Shown here: positions 12,601 through 20,624 of the stretch, one piece after another
Layout: each line of letters begins with the position of its first letter
Position numbering within the stretch: position 1 is the stretch's first letter
DNA from: an uncultured Candidatus Altimarinota bacterium
GTDB taxonomy: Bacteria > Patescibacteriota > Gracilibacteria > BD1-5 > UBA6164
Direction of reading: 5' to 3'
Assembly: GCA_938015605.1 (NCBI GenBank)
Contig: CALLPO010000122.1
Coordinates: 1 to 23,296, forward strand
Length of the DNA stretch: 23,296 nt
Translations under genes and position numbers: made by a program
Notes under the pieces: model-generated
Told to the model about the DNA's origin: nothing
What the model saw: only the letters and a program-made list of their open reading frames with translations
Databases searched by the model: none

Positions 12601-15600
12601 CTAAATCTGATTATTCTAGACTTATTTCAGACCTTGATAAAAATATTCAGACTCTTGAAGATTATAGAGAAATTCCAGCTCAATTAAGTTCAATGTTCAA
12701 TAAAAAAGAAGAATGGCTTTGACAAATTCTATGTAATGTTGAGTCAATTTCAACTCTTACTGGTGGCCGGATTGATCAAAATTGAAAAAGATTTAAGGCT
12801 TGGGTAGAACTATATGTTCTGATAAAAGCAATATTAAAATCTTGGCAGTTACTTGTTGATGTGTTTCAAGATTATGATGCAGAATGTCACGAATGTAAAA
12901 ATGAAAGAAATGATTTGTTGAACTACGAGTTCAAGCTTATTGATATGATTATTCCAAAAATACCTGTTATACAATTTCCTAAATGGCCTGATATTATTTT
13001 AGACCTACACAATGTTAGAGCGTGACTTGTTATTAAAATGCCCGATTTTAATGTAACACAAAGACCTATTGTTTTACCAACACTTCCTGATTTACAACTG
13101 CCTAATTTCAGTGCAAGTGCTGATGCATCTGCTGATCTGAATTTTGAGTTTCCACAGATGCCACTTCTTGAGTGATTTGATATCCCAGAACTTCCAGACC
13201 TACCTTGAATTCCTACAGTTGAGCTTCCAAACCTACCACCTCCACCAACACTACCAAAACTATTTTCAAGTTTAGAGTGAATTTTAAAAATTCTTAAACT
13301 TATAGTGAAGGCAATGTGTATTTTAAAAAGCTCACCATTTGTTCCAGAATGGAGAGCAGGAGACCAGATAGCTTTTCTTACTGAAAGAACTTGATACCTT
13401 GGAACTGACTTTTTAGATTTAAGTTTACCTGAATTTAGTTTCCCATTTGTTGATGCTATTAAAGTTACTACTTGGGTTAATTTTGAAGTGGAAACTGATT
13501 TTATGGTAGAAATGGCTAATCAAATTGTTGAACCAATTAATTCATCAAGTAGTAATGTTGCAAATAAATTCTCAAATGCTGGACTTGATTCTCTTGATTT
13601 TTCAAGTTATTCACAAAACATTAATGTAAGTGAAAGTGTAAATTTAGATGAAGCAAATGCAAATGATATTAGTGTATGAATGTTTGCAAATATGATGGCA
13701 AAAGGTGTTATTAAAATATTTTCTTATATTGAAGAAGAACAAGATGAAACAGTGAGTTCAAAAGAATTCTTAAAACTTGTAAACCAATCTCTTGCTCACC
13801 AATCAGTGACTTCTGATCCTAGAATGATAGGAATTCTTAATTTATGGGAAAATGTTAATAAAATGACATACCATAAAGAAGATATGCTTATTAAAGAATT
13901 AAGAAAAAATTCTGATGAAAAATTTGATGCTCTTGAAGTAATTATTGAAAATGAAATTGAAAAAACTAAGAAGCTACAAAGTGATTTAGAAAAATCAATT
14001 ACTCCTCAATTATTCCAAAAGGTTATAGGAGAATTTGAGAATAATGATTTTGTTGAATATGATAAAACTCTCTCAAAGTATAATAAAAACTTTTTAGAAT
14101 CTGCAAAAAATCTATTAAATAATTGAGAAGATCCAGAAGTAACTTCAATCAAGAAAGAATGAGAAAAGTTACTTTCTAGAGTTAATGGAGGTCTTGATTT
14201 ATATAAACAATGATTAACAGACTATAATAGCTATATAGCACAAGAAAAACTTCTAGCTTCTAACACTAATACAACTCAATGAGAGACTGAAGAGAACTCT
14301 TGCCAAGCATCTAATAATTCAGGATATTCTTACAATTATAAGGGGCTATATATTATAGAAAAAGACAAAAGTTATAGATTGTTTGATTATATAGATGAAC
14401 TCTGAGGTGATGAAGAATTCACTAATATTGATTTTGATTCTGATGGAGATACAGATCTATTATACTTAGTGAATGGACAATTGTATTTAAAAGAAAATAT
14501 TTCCATTAAAAATACTACAAATACAAATTCTTCAACTATATTAAAGGTCAGATCAGAAAAAAATAAATTCCTATGAACTGAATTTATTGAAGCTATTAAT
14601 GGTTTTAGAGAAACTAACACTGATAATAAGTCTATAAATATTTCTTTTAATGCACCGAAGAATCCTGAAATTACACACTTCGTGTATGAATATTATACAA
14701 CTGTAGACAAATTTAGTTCTGAACTATTACGTGATTATAATCCAGGTTGAATCTCTAAAAATGTTGTTGAGGCATTTGTATCTTGAGATGAACAATCTGT
14801 TGAAGTTTGATCATCATGAATTATTGAAAAAAAGCATCCTGCTGTTCTTAGCTATGTATGAGATATGAGGGGAATTAATTTTCAGACATTTGAGATGATA
14901 AAATTAAAAACAGATATTCAGACTGAAATATCTAAATGAACAACAATTTATACAAGTAATAAAGATGTACGTATTATTTATTATGATTCAGATGAAATTG
15001 AATATGAAAAAGTTGTTTGAAAAAATACTTCATTAGAATTTGATGATAATATCATAATATCTTCTATTTATTCAGGTGATATTTATGTGAGATGAGATGA
15101 TCTTGTTATTCTAAAATGAACTGAGGAAATTAGTAAATATATAGGGCTGCCTTTCTTTACAGAGAGTAAGATAGAGAGTATACCTGACTTAAGATGAACG
15201 TATGGTGAAAACTCCAATATTGAAATTACATATGCTTCATGAAAAGAACCACTAGGTATGACCTTTGGTAAAATGGATTCATATGAAGTATATGATTTAG
15301 GACAAGCAAGTACAGATTATTTAATTAAGCTTGATAGGCCAAATGATTTCTTGTATGGGAAAATGCATGCTACTCATAAGTGAGTGAAATGAACTTTAAC
15401 TAATCAAAAACTAGCAGCACCACAGGTTGAAGCGGATAAGTATGCACCAGAATTAAATTTTAATGAGACAATTAGAATACCTGTATATCAATATAAAACT
15501 ATTGATCTCACACCATTTGTTTATGAAAATTCTTGATTTAGGAGTATTGCTAAAGTTGAAGTAGATTTTAATTTAGAGATTGATAGCCCTAGTTCAGGAG

Positions 15601-16490
15601 ATGGTGACCCAAGGAATGATAATGATGTTGAATGAGTTGAAGTATTGTCTTTAGCTAATTGAAAAGTACGTATAAAATTTGGACCATTTGAGGAATTATC
15701 AAAGAAAAAAATATGAATATCTATTACTGATGATAATGGAAATATATGATTTAAACAATTAGATTTTGAAGTATATGCACCCATACCAGAAATAGCAGTG
15801 CAAAATGATAGTGATATACAATGAGAATTGGATGAAGTTTTGATTTGAGAACCAGTTAATCTTTATAGATTAAGAGGTTGAAGTCTTAAACAATTAGAAA
15901 ATGTAGGTGGTCTTAAATCTGTTGATACTCTAGATGATTGAGTATATAATTTTAATGTAACGCCATGAGAGAGTTGATTAACTCTTACAAAAGCTGGATC
16001 TGAGATTGCAACTGTTAATGAAAATACTTGAAAGATTACCAAAAAAAGTTTAGATGTTGAGATTACATCAAGAACTGATGAACTCTATTATCCAAAAATA
16101 ATGATTTCTGATGCCTCTTGAGAACTATATAAACAAACTATCAAACTTCTTGAAAATCGAGAAGTAACTTTGATAGATGATTTGAATAATGTTAGTGACA
16201 ATTGAATGTATGTGAGAATGATTGATAATAGTGATTTCAACTATTACCAAATTCCAACATGAGTTGAACATAATCCAGGTGCTTTTGTTATACATTCAAA
16301 GACTGATGAAAGTAAAACATCTATTATCTCATTATTTCCAGATGGAAGGATTAAATGAAGTAATGAGTTTTATCCATTGGTTTATAAAGAAAATTGAGAT
16401 TATATTGTTCTGAGTATTATTGATGATGCTTCAAAAAAAGAAATTGCAGAAGTTCTTTACAAAATTAACTGAAGTTACTTAATGAAGTAA
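3606..16490 (+). CDS. Giant exported multidomain surface protein (4,294 aa)
   Basis: I read the frame codon by codon from ATG 3606 to TAA 16488-16490: no TAA or TAG and no frame break, with well over 200 TGA-Gly codons. Residues 9-24 are hydrophobic and A-K-A (35-37) is a possible signal peptidase site. Residues 40-205 contain G-K-I-P-A-P-V, P-Y-T-D-F and E-I-W-H-G (W176), vaguely like gingipain-type (C25) folds. Then: Cys-bearing region 432-672; Trp-rich W-E-W-I-P (945); Asp/Asn/Gly calcium-like loops at 1002-1015, 2451 and 2485 (thrombospondin-3-like); Ig-like segments with K-D-K/R-Y-G-N near 1300 and 1508; FG-GAP-like D-x-D/N-x-D-G-x-x-D-I/L loops near 2000, 2051 and 3608; a DUF11-like segment 2285-2390; a Gly/Cys-rich block 2530-2715; helical parts 2735-3150 and 3400-3560; a Pro-rich linker 3155-3220; a beta-rich C-terminus. 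No anchor motif is seen. Likely extracellular attachment or host contact; function is inference. Confidence 0.9.
11193..11790 (+). other. Gly/Cys-rich, UGA-dense segment inside the giant gene
   Basis: This segment (residues about 2530-2728) has the highest density of TGA-Gly codons in the giant gene, often as TGA-TGA pairs, together with about a dozen Cys and many Ser, Pro and Thr codons. It directly follows the D-R-D-G-D-G-I-P-D calcium-like loop and precedes long helical sequence, so it looks like a separate disulfide-stabilised domain. Confidence 0.6.
13075..13265 (+). other. Proline-rich linker coding segment in the giant gene
   Basis: Residues about 3157-3220 repeat L-P-x-L-P-type motifs with one P-P-P-P run. 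Such sequence is usually extended and could act as a spacer between the helical region before it and the region with helices after it. Confidence 0.6.
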
Positions 16491-16496
16491 CAAAAA

Positions 16497-16524
16497 TTGA
16501 TTTTTATTAAAATACTAGTATAAA
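16497..16524 (+). promoter_or_regulatory. Candidate promoter for the small membrane protein
   Basis: TTGATT (16497-16502), 16-bp spacer, TATAAA (16519-16524), 42 bp before the ATG. No terminator hairpin is seen between the giant gene's stop and this promoter, so read-through from the giant gene is also possible. Confidence 0.6.
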
Positions 16525-16554
16525 ACATTAGATTTTCACAATTCATTTTCTACT

Positions 16555-16562
16555 AGGGAGGT
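16555..16562 (+). promoter_or_regulatory. Strong Shine-Dalgarno before the small membrane protein
   Basis: AGGGAGGT ends four bases before ATG 16567. It is the best Shine-Dalgarno match in the window and fixes the start. Only the giant gene just upstream has a comparable site. Confidence 0.75.
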
Positions 16563-16566
16563 TAAT

Positions 16567-17079
16567 ATGAACTTTGTTAAATCAATTTATTCTCCTGAGC
16601 TTTTGAATCTTGAGAGATATAAATACCCACCTCATCCTGAGGTATTGCTTTTTCTTATTTTAGTTTTTCTAGTTAGTGTTTCATATCTTTTTACTGATGT
16701 AAAAGTGTGGGGACATAAAACGGAATCAATGTTGGATATATGGTCATTTGCTCATATAGCAACTGGTATTACTGTATCTAGTATAGCAATAAACTTGAGA
16801 AAAGTATGTTTCCATCCATTACTATTACTATTATTGCTTGTTGTTGCGTGGGAAGTTTACGAACCCTATGCTGAAACAATTATGTACCATGTGATAGTAC
16901 AATGGTTTGGAGGTACAGAACACTGGATTAATAGAGGTTTAGTTGATCCAATGTGTGCAATTTTGGGATTCTATATTGTAAAAAATAATCCAAGTATTTT
17001 ACCTTATGCAAGGTTATTCTCGTTTTGTTTTTTGTTTTTACATGTAGCTATTCTTCAAGATTCGATGTATTTCCATTAA
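16567..17079 (+). CDS. Multi-pass membrane protein without TGA codons
   Basis: 170 residues, ATG to TAA. There are about four to five hydrophobic segments: residues about 25-43, 58-76, 82-96, around 127-140, and 148-165. Conserved-looking polar residues sit near the membrane: D-I-W-S-F-A-H-x-x-x-G, then W-E-x-x-E-P, then N-R-G-L-V-D-P. This pattern (Asp-His-Gly, W-E-x-x-E, N-x-x-x-D) recalls the DUF2585/VanZ-like membrane families, but I cannot confirm membership. All six glycines use GGA or GGT; none uses TGA, unlike every other gene here. With the strong Shine-Dalgarno this fits recent acquisition from a standard-code bacterium, though six glycines is a small sample. The function is unknown. 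A bidirectional-looking terminator follows at once. Confidence 0.85.
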   Translation: MNFVKSIYSPELLNLERYKYPPHPEVLLFLILVFLVSVSYLFTDVKVWGHKTESMLDIWSFAHIATGITVSSIAINLRKVCFHPLLLLLLLVVAWEVYEPYAETIMYHVIVQWFGGTEHWINRGLVDPMCAILGFYIVKNNPSILPYARLFSFCFLFLHVAILQDSMYFH

Positions 17080-17106
17080 GTAGCCCAATTCATGGGCTAC
17101 TTTTTT
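17080..17106 (+). terminator. Hairpin terminator after the small membrane protein
   Basis: GTAGCCCA (17080-17087) pairs with TGGGCTAC (17093-17100) across a 5-nt loop, followed by six T. It is the most GC-rich terminator stem in the window. Confidence 0.92.
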
Positions 17107-17107
17107 G

Positions 17108-17135
17108 TTGCTAAATCAAAAAAAATATTTAGAAT
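17108..17135 (+). promoter_or_regulatory. Candidate promoter of obg
   Basis: TTGCTA (17108-17113), 16-bp spacer, TAGAAT (17130-17135). The predicted leader is only about 20 nt and has no Shine-Dalgarno. The same -35 hexamer occurs before prfA. Confidence 0.55.
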
Positions 17136-17162
17136 ACAAAAAATTAGTATTAATAGAAAAAG

Positions 17163-18533
17163 ATGTTTATAGATGAGGTTGAAATTAAAGTAATTTCAGG
17201 GAAGGGATGAGATGGTCTTGTTTCATGGAGGAGAGAAAAATATATTCCTAAAGGATGACCTTGGGGATGAGATGGGTGAGATGGATGAAGTGTGTATTTG
17301 GAAACAACAAACAATCTAAATACTCTTTCTGATTACAGACATAGAAAAGTACTAAGTGCAATTAAATGAGAAAGAGGTGGAACTAATACGTGCCATGGTG
17401 CTAATGCTCCTGACCTTATTTTGCAGGTACCTGTTTGAACAATTGTTACTGATACTAACACTGGCGAAAAAATCGCAGATTTAGATGAAAATGCTACTAG
17501 ATTTTTAGTAGTGAAATGATGAAAAGGTTGATATTGAAATGCTCACTTCTGTAGTAGTACAAGACAAGCTCCAGCTTTTGCAGAACTCTGAGATATAGAA
17601 AGAGAAATGGATCTTCAACTTGAGCTAAAATTAGTAGCTGATATTTGAATTATCTGAATTCCTTCAGCGGGTAAATCAACACTTATTGGGAATATCACAA
17701 ATGTTAAACCAAAGATTGGAGATTATCCTTTTACAACTCTTACTCCTAACTTAGGTGTACTTGACCACAAATGAAAATCACTAGTACTTGAGGATGTTCC
17801 TGGACTTATTCCATGAGCAAGTGAATGAAAAGGTCTATGAATTGAATTTCTAAAGCATATTGAAAGAACAGGTGTTTTACTTCACCTTCTTGATTGCCAA
17901 AGACTTGATAATATTTTCACAGATTATACTGACATTAGAAAAGAGTTAGAAATATTTTCTCCACTCCTCAAAGATAAAGAAGAAATTATTGCTCTTTCAA
18001 AATCAGACCTGCTTGATGATGAAATGAAAGAATTTTTAGTATCTGAGTTTAAGACTAAGTATCCAAAGAAAAAAGTATTTCTTATCTCTTCAGCAACTAA
18101 TGAAGGAATTGATGAACTTACTGATTATCTTATAGATGAATATGCTCTAGATCCTAATGATGTTTCAGATATATCTACAGAGGAAGCAACTGAATCAGCT
18201 GTTAAATTCTATGACCTTAAGAATAAAAAAGATCCTAGAAAAGTTGAAGTAACGTATGAATGAGATTTACTTTTCAAAGCTAGTTGAGAAAGACTAGAGC
18301 AAATTGTAAGAATGACAGACTTTGATAATATGGAAGCTGTAATGAGAGTATATAATGTTCTTGATAAGATGATGGTTGTAAGAGATATTGAAGCACAACT
18401 TGAAAAAATTCTTGAAGATGCTAAAATTGATAATAGTTTCTTCTTTGAATGAAGTGAAGAAAAAAACCTCACTCCAAGAGTTGAAGTTGCAGGTAAGATT
18501 ATTGATTTAAATAAATTGAAATATAATTTATAA
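17163..18533 (+). CDS. obg: Obg-family GTPase (ObgE/CgtA)
   Basis: 456 residues with all three Obg parts. The Gly-rich N-terminal Obg fold (1-158) begins F-I-D-E-V-x-I and holds G-G-P-W-G-G-D-G-G-D-G-G and the G-G-K-G-G-Y-G-N segment, with many glycines as TGA. The GTPase domain has G1 G-I-P-S-A-G-K-S-T (165-173), the switch Y-P-F-T-T-L-x-P-N-L-G, G3 D-V-P-G-L-I (211-216) and G5-like S-S-A. A C-terminal OCT domain follows (about 350-420, with the F-x-A-S-G-E-R-L-E segment). The protein binds the 50S ribosomal subunit and is needed for ribosome maturation and stress control. Odd: the G4 motif, normally N-K-x-D, reads S-K-S-D (279-282), and G1 has Ile-Pro-Ser for the usual Phe-Pro-Asn. The gene stands alone between two terminators. 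Confidence 0.95.
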
Positions 18534-18563
18534 AAAAAGAAGACTAATTAGTCTTCTTTTTTT
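18532..18563. terminator. Perfect 32-bp palindromic bidirectional terminator
   Basis: Bases 18532-18547 are the exact reverse complement of 18548-18563: seven A, GAAGACTAA, TTAGTCTTC, seven T. It sits between obg and the convergent minus-strand gene and has a T-run on both strands, so it should end both transcripts. Confidence 0.92.
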
Positions 18564-18580
18564 CTCCTATATGCAATTAT

Positions 18581-18970
18581 TTAATATCAACTAGCATCTC
18601 CAATCTTTCTTATTTTTTCTAATGAAGCTGTTAATTCTCATACAGCTGTAGATATAAAAAGGTGAGGAATTTCACTCAAATTATCATAATAGGCAAAAAA
18701 TATATTTAAATTTCTTATAAAAAATTCAATATACTGTTGTTCTTTGTCTAAAAGGTTATCTGTTTTTAGATTATTCCTTATTGTTTCTGAATAATTTAAA
18801 ATATCACTTATTCAGTTAGTAATATCTTTGCTATGACCTTCTATTCATTTTTTTCAAAACTTATTATTCATATAGATGCTAATATCTTCTGGAGTAATAG
18901 GTTCTCAATTGTTTGACAAAGAGATTTCTTTAGAAACTTCATAAATTTCTTTTCAAAGTGTTAAGCTCAT
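18581..18970 (-). CDS. Hypothetical protein, 129 aa
   Basis: With TGA as Gly the minus strand is open from ATG (18970-18968) to TAA (18583-18581). The protein is mostly hydrophilic and predicted helical, with short aromatic runs (I-E-F-F-I-R-N-L-N-I-F-F-A-Y-Y-D) near residues 81-96 that could form an amphipathic helix. There is no signal peptide, Cys or recognisable motif. It converges with obg on a shared terminator and diverges from the aquaporin gene. No Shine-Dalgarno is seen. The absence of TAA/TAG over 129 codons, the use of TGA at glycine-like positions and the flanking signals support a real gene. Function unknown. Confidence 0.75.
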
Positions 18971-19008
18971 AAAAAAATATTTTATTAGTTAGAGTAAAAA
19001 TCTGTATA

Positions 19009-19036
19009 TTTTTAACTATAAAATCTGAATAGTCAA
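19009..19036 (-). promoter_or_regulatory. Weak candidate promoter for the 129-aa protein
   Basis: On the minus strand TTGACT (19036-19031), 16-bp spacer, TAAAAA (19014-19009). The -35 is good and the -10 poor. It sits back to back with the aquaporin promoter. Confidence 0.35.
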
Positions 19037-19046
19037 TTTTCACTTA

Positions 19047-19074
19047 TTGATTTTTTATCAAACTTTTATATACT
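19047..19074 (+). promoter_or_regulatory. Candidate promoter of the aquaporin gene
   Basis: TTGATT (19047-19052), 16-bp spacer, TATACT (19069-19074). A second TATACT follows at 19075-19080. The predicted leader is about 55 nt, among the longest in the window. Confidence 0.6.
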
Positions 19075-19092
19075 TATACTGTATTTCTCTTT

Positions 19093-19107
19093 AAAGGAGA
19101 GGAGAAA
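19093..19107 (+). promoter_or_regulatory. Purine-rich, Shine-Dalgarno-like element far from the start
   Basis: AAAGGAGAGGAG lies about 30 nt before the aquaporin ATG, too far for normal start selection. In-frame TAA codons at 19092 and 19122 exclude a longer protein. TTTCTC at 19084-19089 could pair with GAGAAA at 19102-19107. It may be a leader element or a ribosome standby site. Confidence 0.35.
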
Positions 19108-19136
19108 AACATTTTAGCATCTAAATTTTTGTTTGT

Positions 19137-19781
19137 ATGAAAAAATATTTAGCTGAAGGTTTGGGTACATTGGTATTAGTATTGGTAGGTTGTGGTTCAG
19201 CGGTTATAGCTGGAGATCAAATTTGATTTTTAGGTATCTCTCTTGCTTTTGGTCTAGCTGTTTTGACTATGGTATATGCAATATGACCAATTTCAGGTTG
19301 TCATATTAATCCAGCAATTACACTTGGTATGTGGATGAGATGAAAAATTAAATCACTAGATGCAGTTTGGTATGTAGTTGCTCAATTAGTATGAGCAGTT
19401 GTATGAGCTATGCTTATCAAATTTATTGCTGTAGATGCTGCAACTCTATGAGCAAATGCAGTTAATGAGCCGTATAGTCAATTACAGGCTCTATCTACAG
19501 AGATAATATTTACTGCATTATTCTTACTAGTTATTTTTGGTGTTACAGCTAAAAAAGCACTTTGAGATTTTGCTTGAGTAGCTATTGGTTTAGCACTTGC
19601 TATGATTCATATAGTAACAATCCCAATTACAAATACTTCTGTAAATCCTGCAAGAAGTTTTGGTCCAGCACTTCTCAATGGTGACTTTACAAATTTCTGG
19701 ATATTCGTTGTTTGACCACTCCTTTGAGCTGCACTTGCTGTTGGAATTTGGTCAATGATTTCAGGGAAAGATAAAAAATAG
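19137..19781 (+). CDS. aqpZ: Aquaporin, AqpZ-like water channel
   Basis: 214 residues, slightly shorter than E. coli AqpZ (231), with six membrane helices and two half-helices. It carries both N-P-A boxes: S-G-C-H-I-N-P-A (58-60) and N-T-S-V-N-P-A-R (170-172). The residues that line the AqpZ selectivity filter are kept by position: Phe38, His158, Thr167 and Arg173, counted from the NPA boxes. It therefore looks like a water channel, not a glycerol facilitator. It sits in the cytoplasmic membrane and allows fast water flow during osmotic change. About 10 of 25 glycines are TGA codons, including helix-packing glycines. ATG 19137 is the only possible start because in-frame stops lie just upstream. 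Ends with TAG, followed by a terminator. Confidence 0.95.
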
Positions 19782-19801
19782 AAAAGTTGAAATGTTAATT
19801 A

Positions 19802-19829
19802 AAAAAGCACAGTTATTACTGTGCTTTTT
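19802..19829. terminator. Bidirectional terminator between aquaporin and the minus-strand gene
   Basis: AAAAAGCACAGT (19802-19813) pairs perfectly with ACTGTGCTTTTT (19818-19829) across a TATT loop. It lies between convergent genes and has a T-run on both strands. Confidence 0.92.
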
Positions 19830-19837
19830 GTTTTTAT

Positions 19838-20542
19838 TTAATCTTTATTTTTCTTCTTCTTTCTCCATCTTTTTCCTCACTTTTTGTTTTCCTTTTTTTT
19901 GTCTCAATCACTATATTTTATTTCTTTATAATTAGACTCTTCATATTTATTTTCTCTATATTTATATTTTTTATTTTTGTATTTACCTCTTTCATTTTTA
20001 TTTTTTTTGTCCTTATCCCTCTTGTATTTTTTAGCTCTTTTTGTTTTTTCAGGATTATGTTCTTCTAATAAACTCTTAGTTTCTTCCACAACTTTATCGA
20101 TAATTTTTTCATATTCTTTAGATAGAATTTTCTCATTACAAAGATCTATACGCCTCTTTTTTAGTGAGGTATATTCTGTGCTATTATATCTAAGATCTTC
20201 ACTTTTATAATTTTCAGATATATTTTCAATTACTTCCTCAATTTCTAATATTAACTCAATTGCATCACATTTTATAGGATGATACTGTTCAACAGTATAT
20301 CTACTTCATGATGAGTGGTTAAGCATAAACTTATCTGAATTATTTGAAACTATCAACATTCTTAGTGAATCTACAGCCTTTTTATATATCTCTTCAAAAT
20401 CCTCAATTGAGTCTTTCCCTCATTTATATATAGGTTTTTTTGAATGAAATTCCTTTTTTAGTGAATCCTGCAATTCTCTTTGAGATTCTGGAGTATAATC
20501 ATTTCAATTGTGATTTAAGATATGAGGATTTACAATATTCAT
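19838..20542 (-). CDS. Hypothetical protein with very basic C-terminal tail, 234 aa
   Basis: With TGA as Gly the minus strand is open from ATG (20542-20540) to TAA (19840-19838). Residues 1-165 are mixed and helical, with Glu/Ile-rich segments (E-L-I-L-E-I-E-E-V-I-E-N-I) that could form a coiled coil. From about residue 170 to the end the sequence is dominated by Lys, Arg, Asn, Tyr and Glu, with short N-K-K-Y-K-Y-R-E-N-K-Y-like repeats and a terminal R-W-R-K-K-K-K. Such tails usually bind RNA, DNA or acidic surfaces and are disordered. No signal peptide or known domain is seen. The gene diverges from prfA and converges with the aquaporin gene. Function unknown. Confidence 0.75.
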
Positions 20543-20566
20543 GTTTTTATATTTATTATCTACTGC

Positions 20567-20594
20567 TTGCTATTTTATCATTTATTGCTATACT
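20567..20594 (+). promoter_or_regulatory. Candidate promoter of prfA
   Basis: TTGCTA (20567-20572), 16-bp spacer, TATACT (20589-20594). The start codon follows 30 bp later. It interlocks with the minus-strand promoter at 20572-20600. Confidence 0.6.
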
Positions 20595-20600
20595 TTGCAA
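20572..20600 (-). promoter_or_regulatory. Candidate divergent promoter for the basic-tail protein
   Basis: On the minus strand TTGCAA (20600-20595), 17-bp spacer, TAAAAT (20577-20572). Nearly all of it overlaps the prfA promoter, so polymerase binding at one should block the other. Confidence 0.45.
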
Positions 20601-20624
20601 AATTATTAATTAGAGACATATATT

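Noticed and set aside
13488..14126. Two adjacent plus-strand ORFs (63 and 148 aa) that look like separate genes
   Set aside because: They are in the frame of the giant gene and are separated only by a TGA-Gly codon at 13677-13679.
3606..16490. Giant gene as a decayed pseudogene full of stop codons
   Set aside because: All interruptions are TGA; there is no TAA or TAG in over 4,000 codons, and the frame never shifts.
18024..18263. 79-aa plus-strand ORF
   Set aside because: It is an internal piece of Obg between TGA codons.
19111..19152. Tiny leader peptide starting at an ATT after the purine-rich element
   Set aside because: It would need a rare ATT start and give only about 13 codons overlapping the aquaporin start; nothing else supports it.
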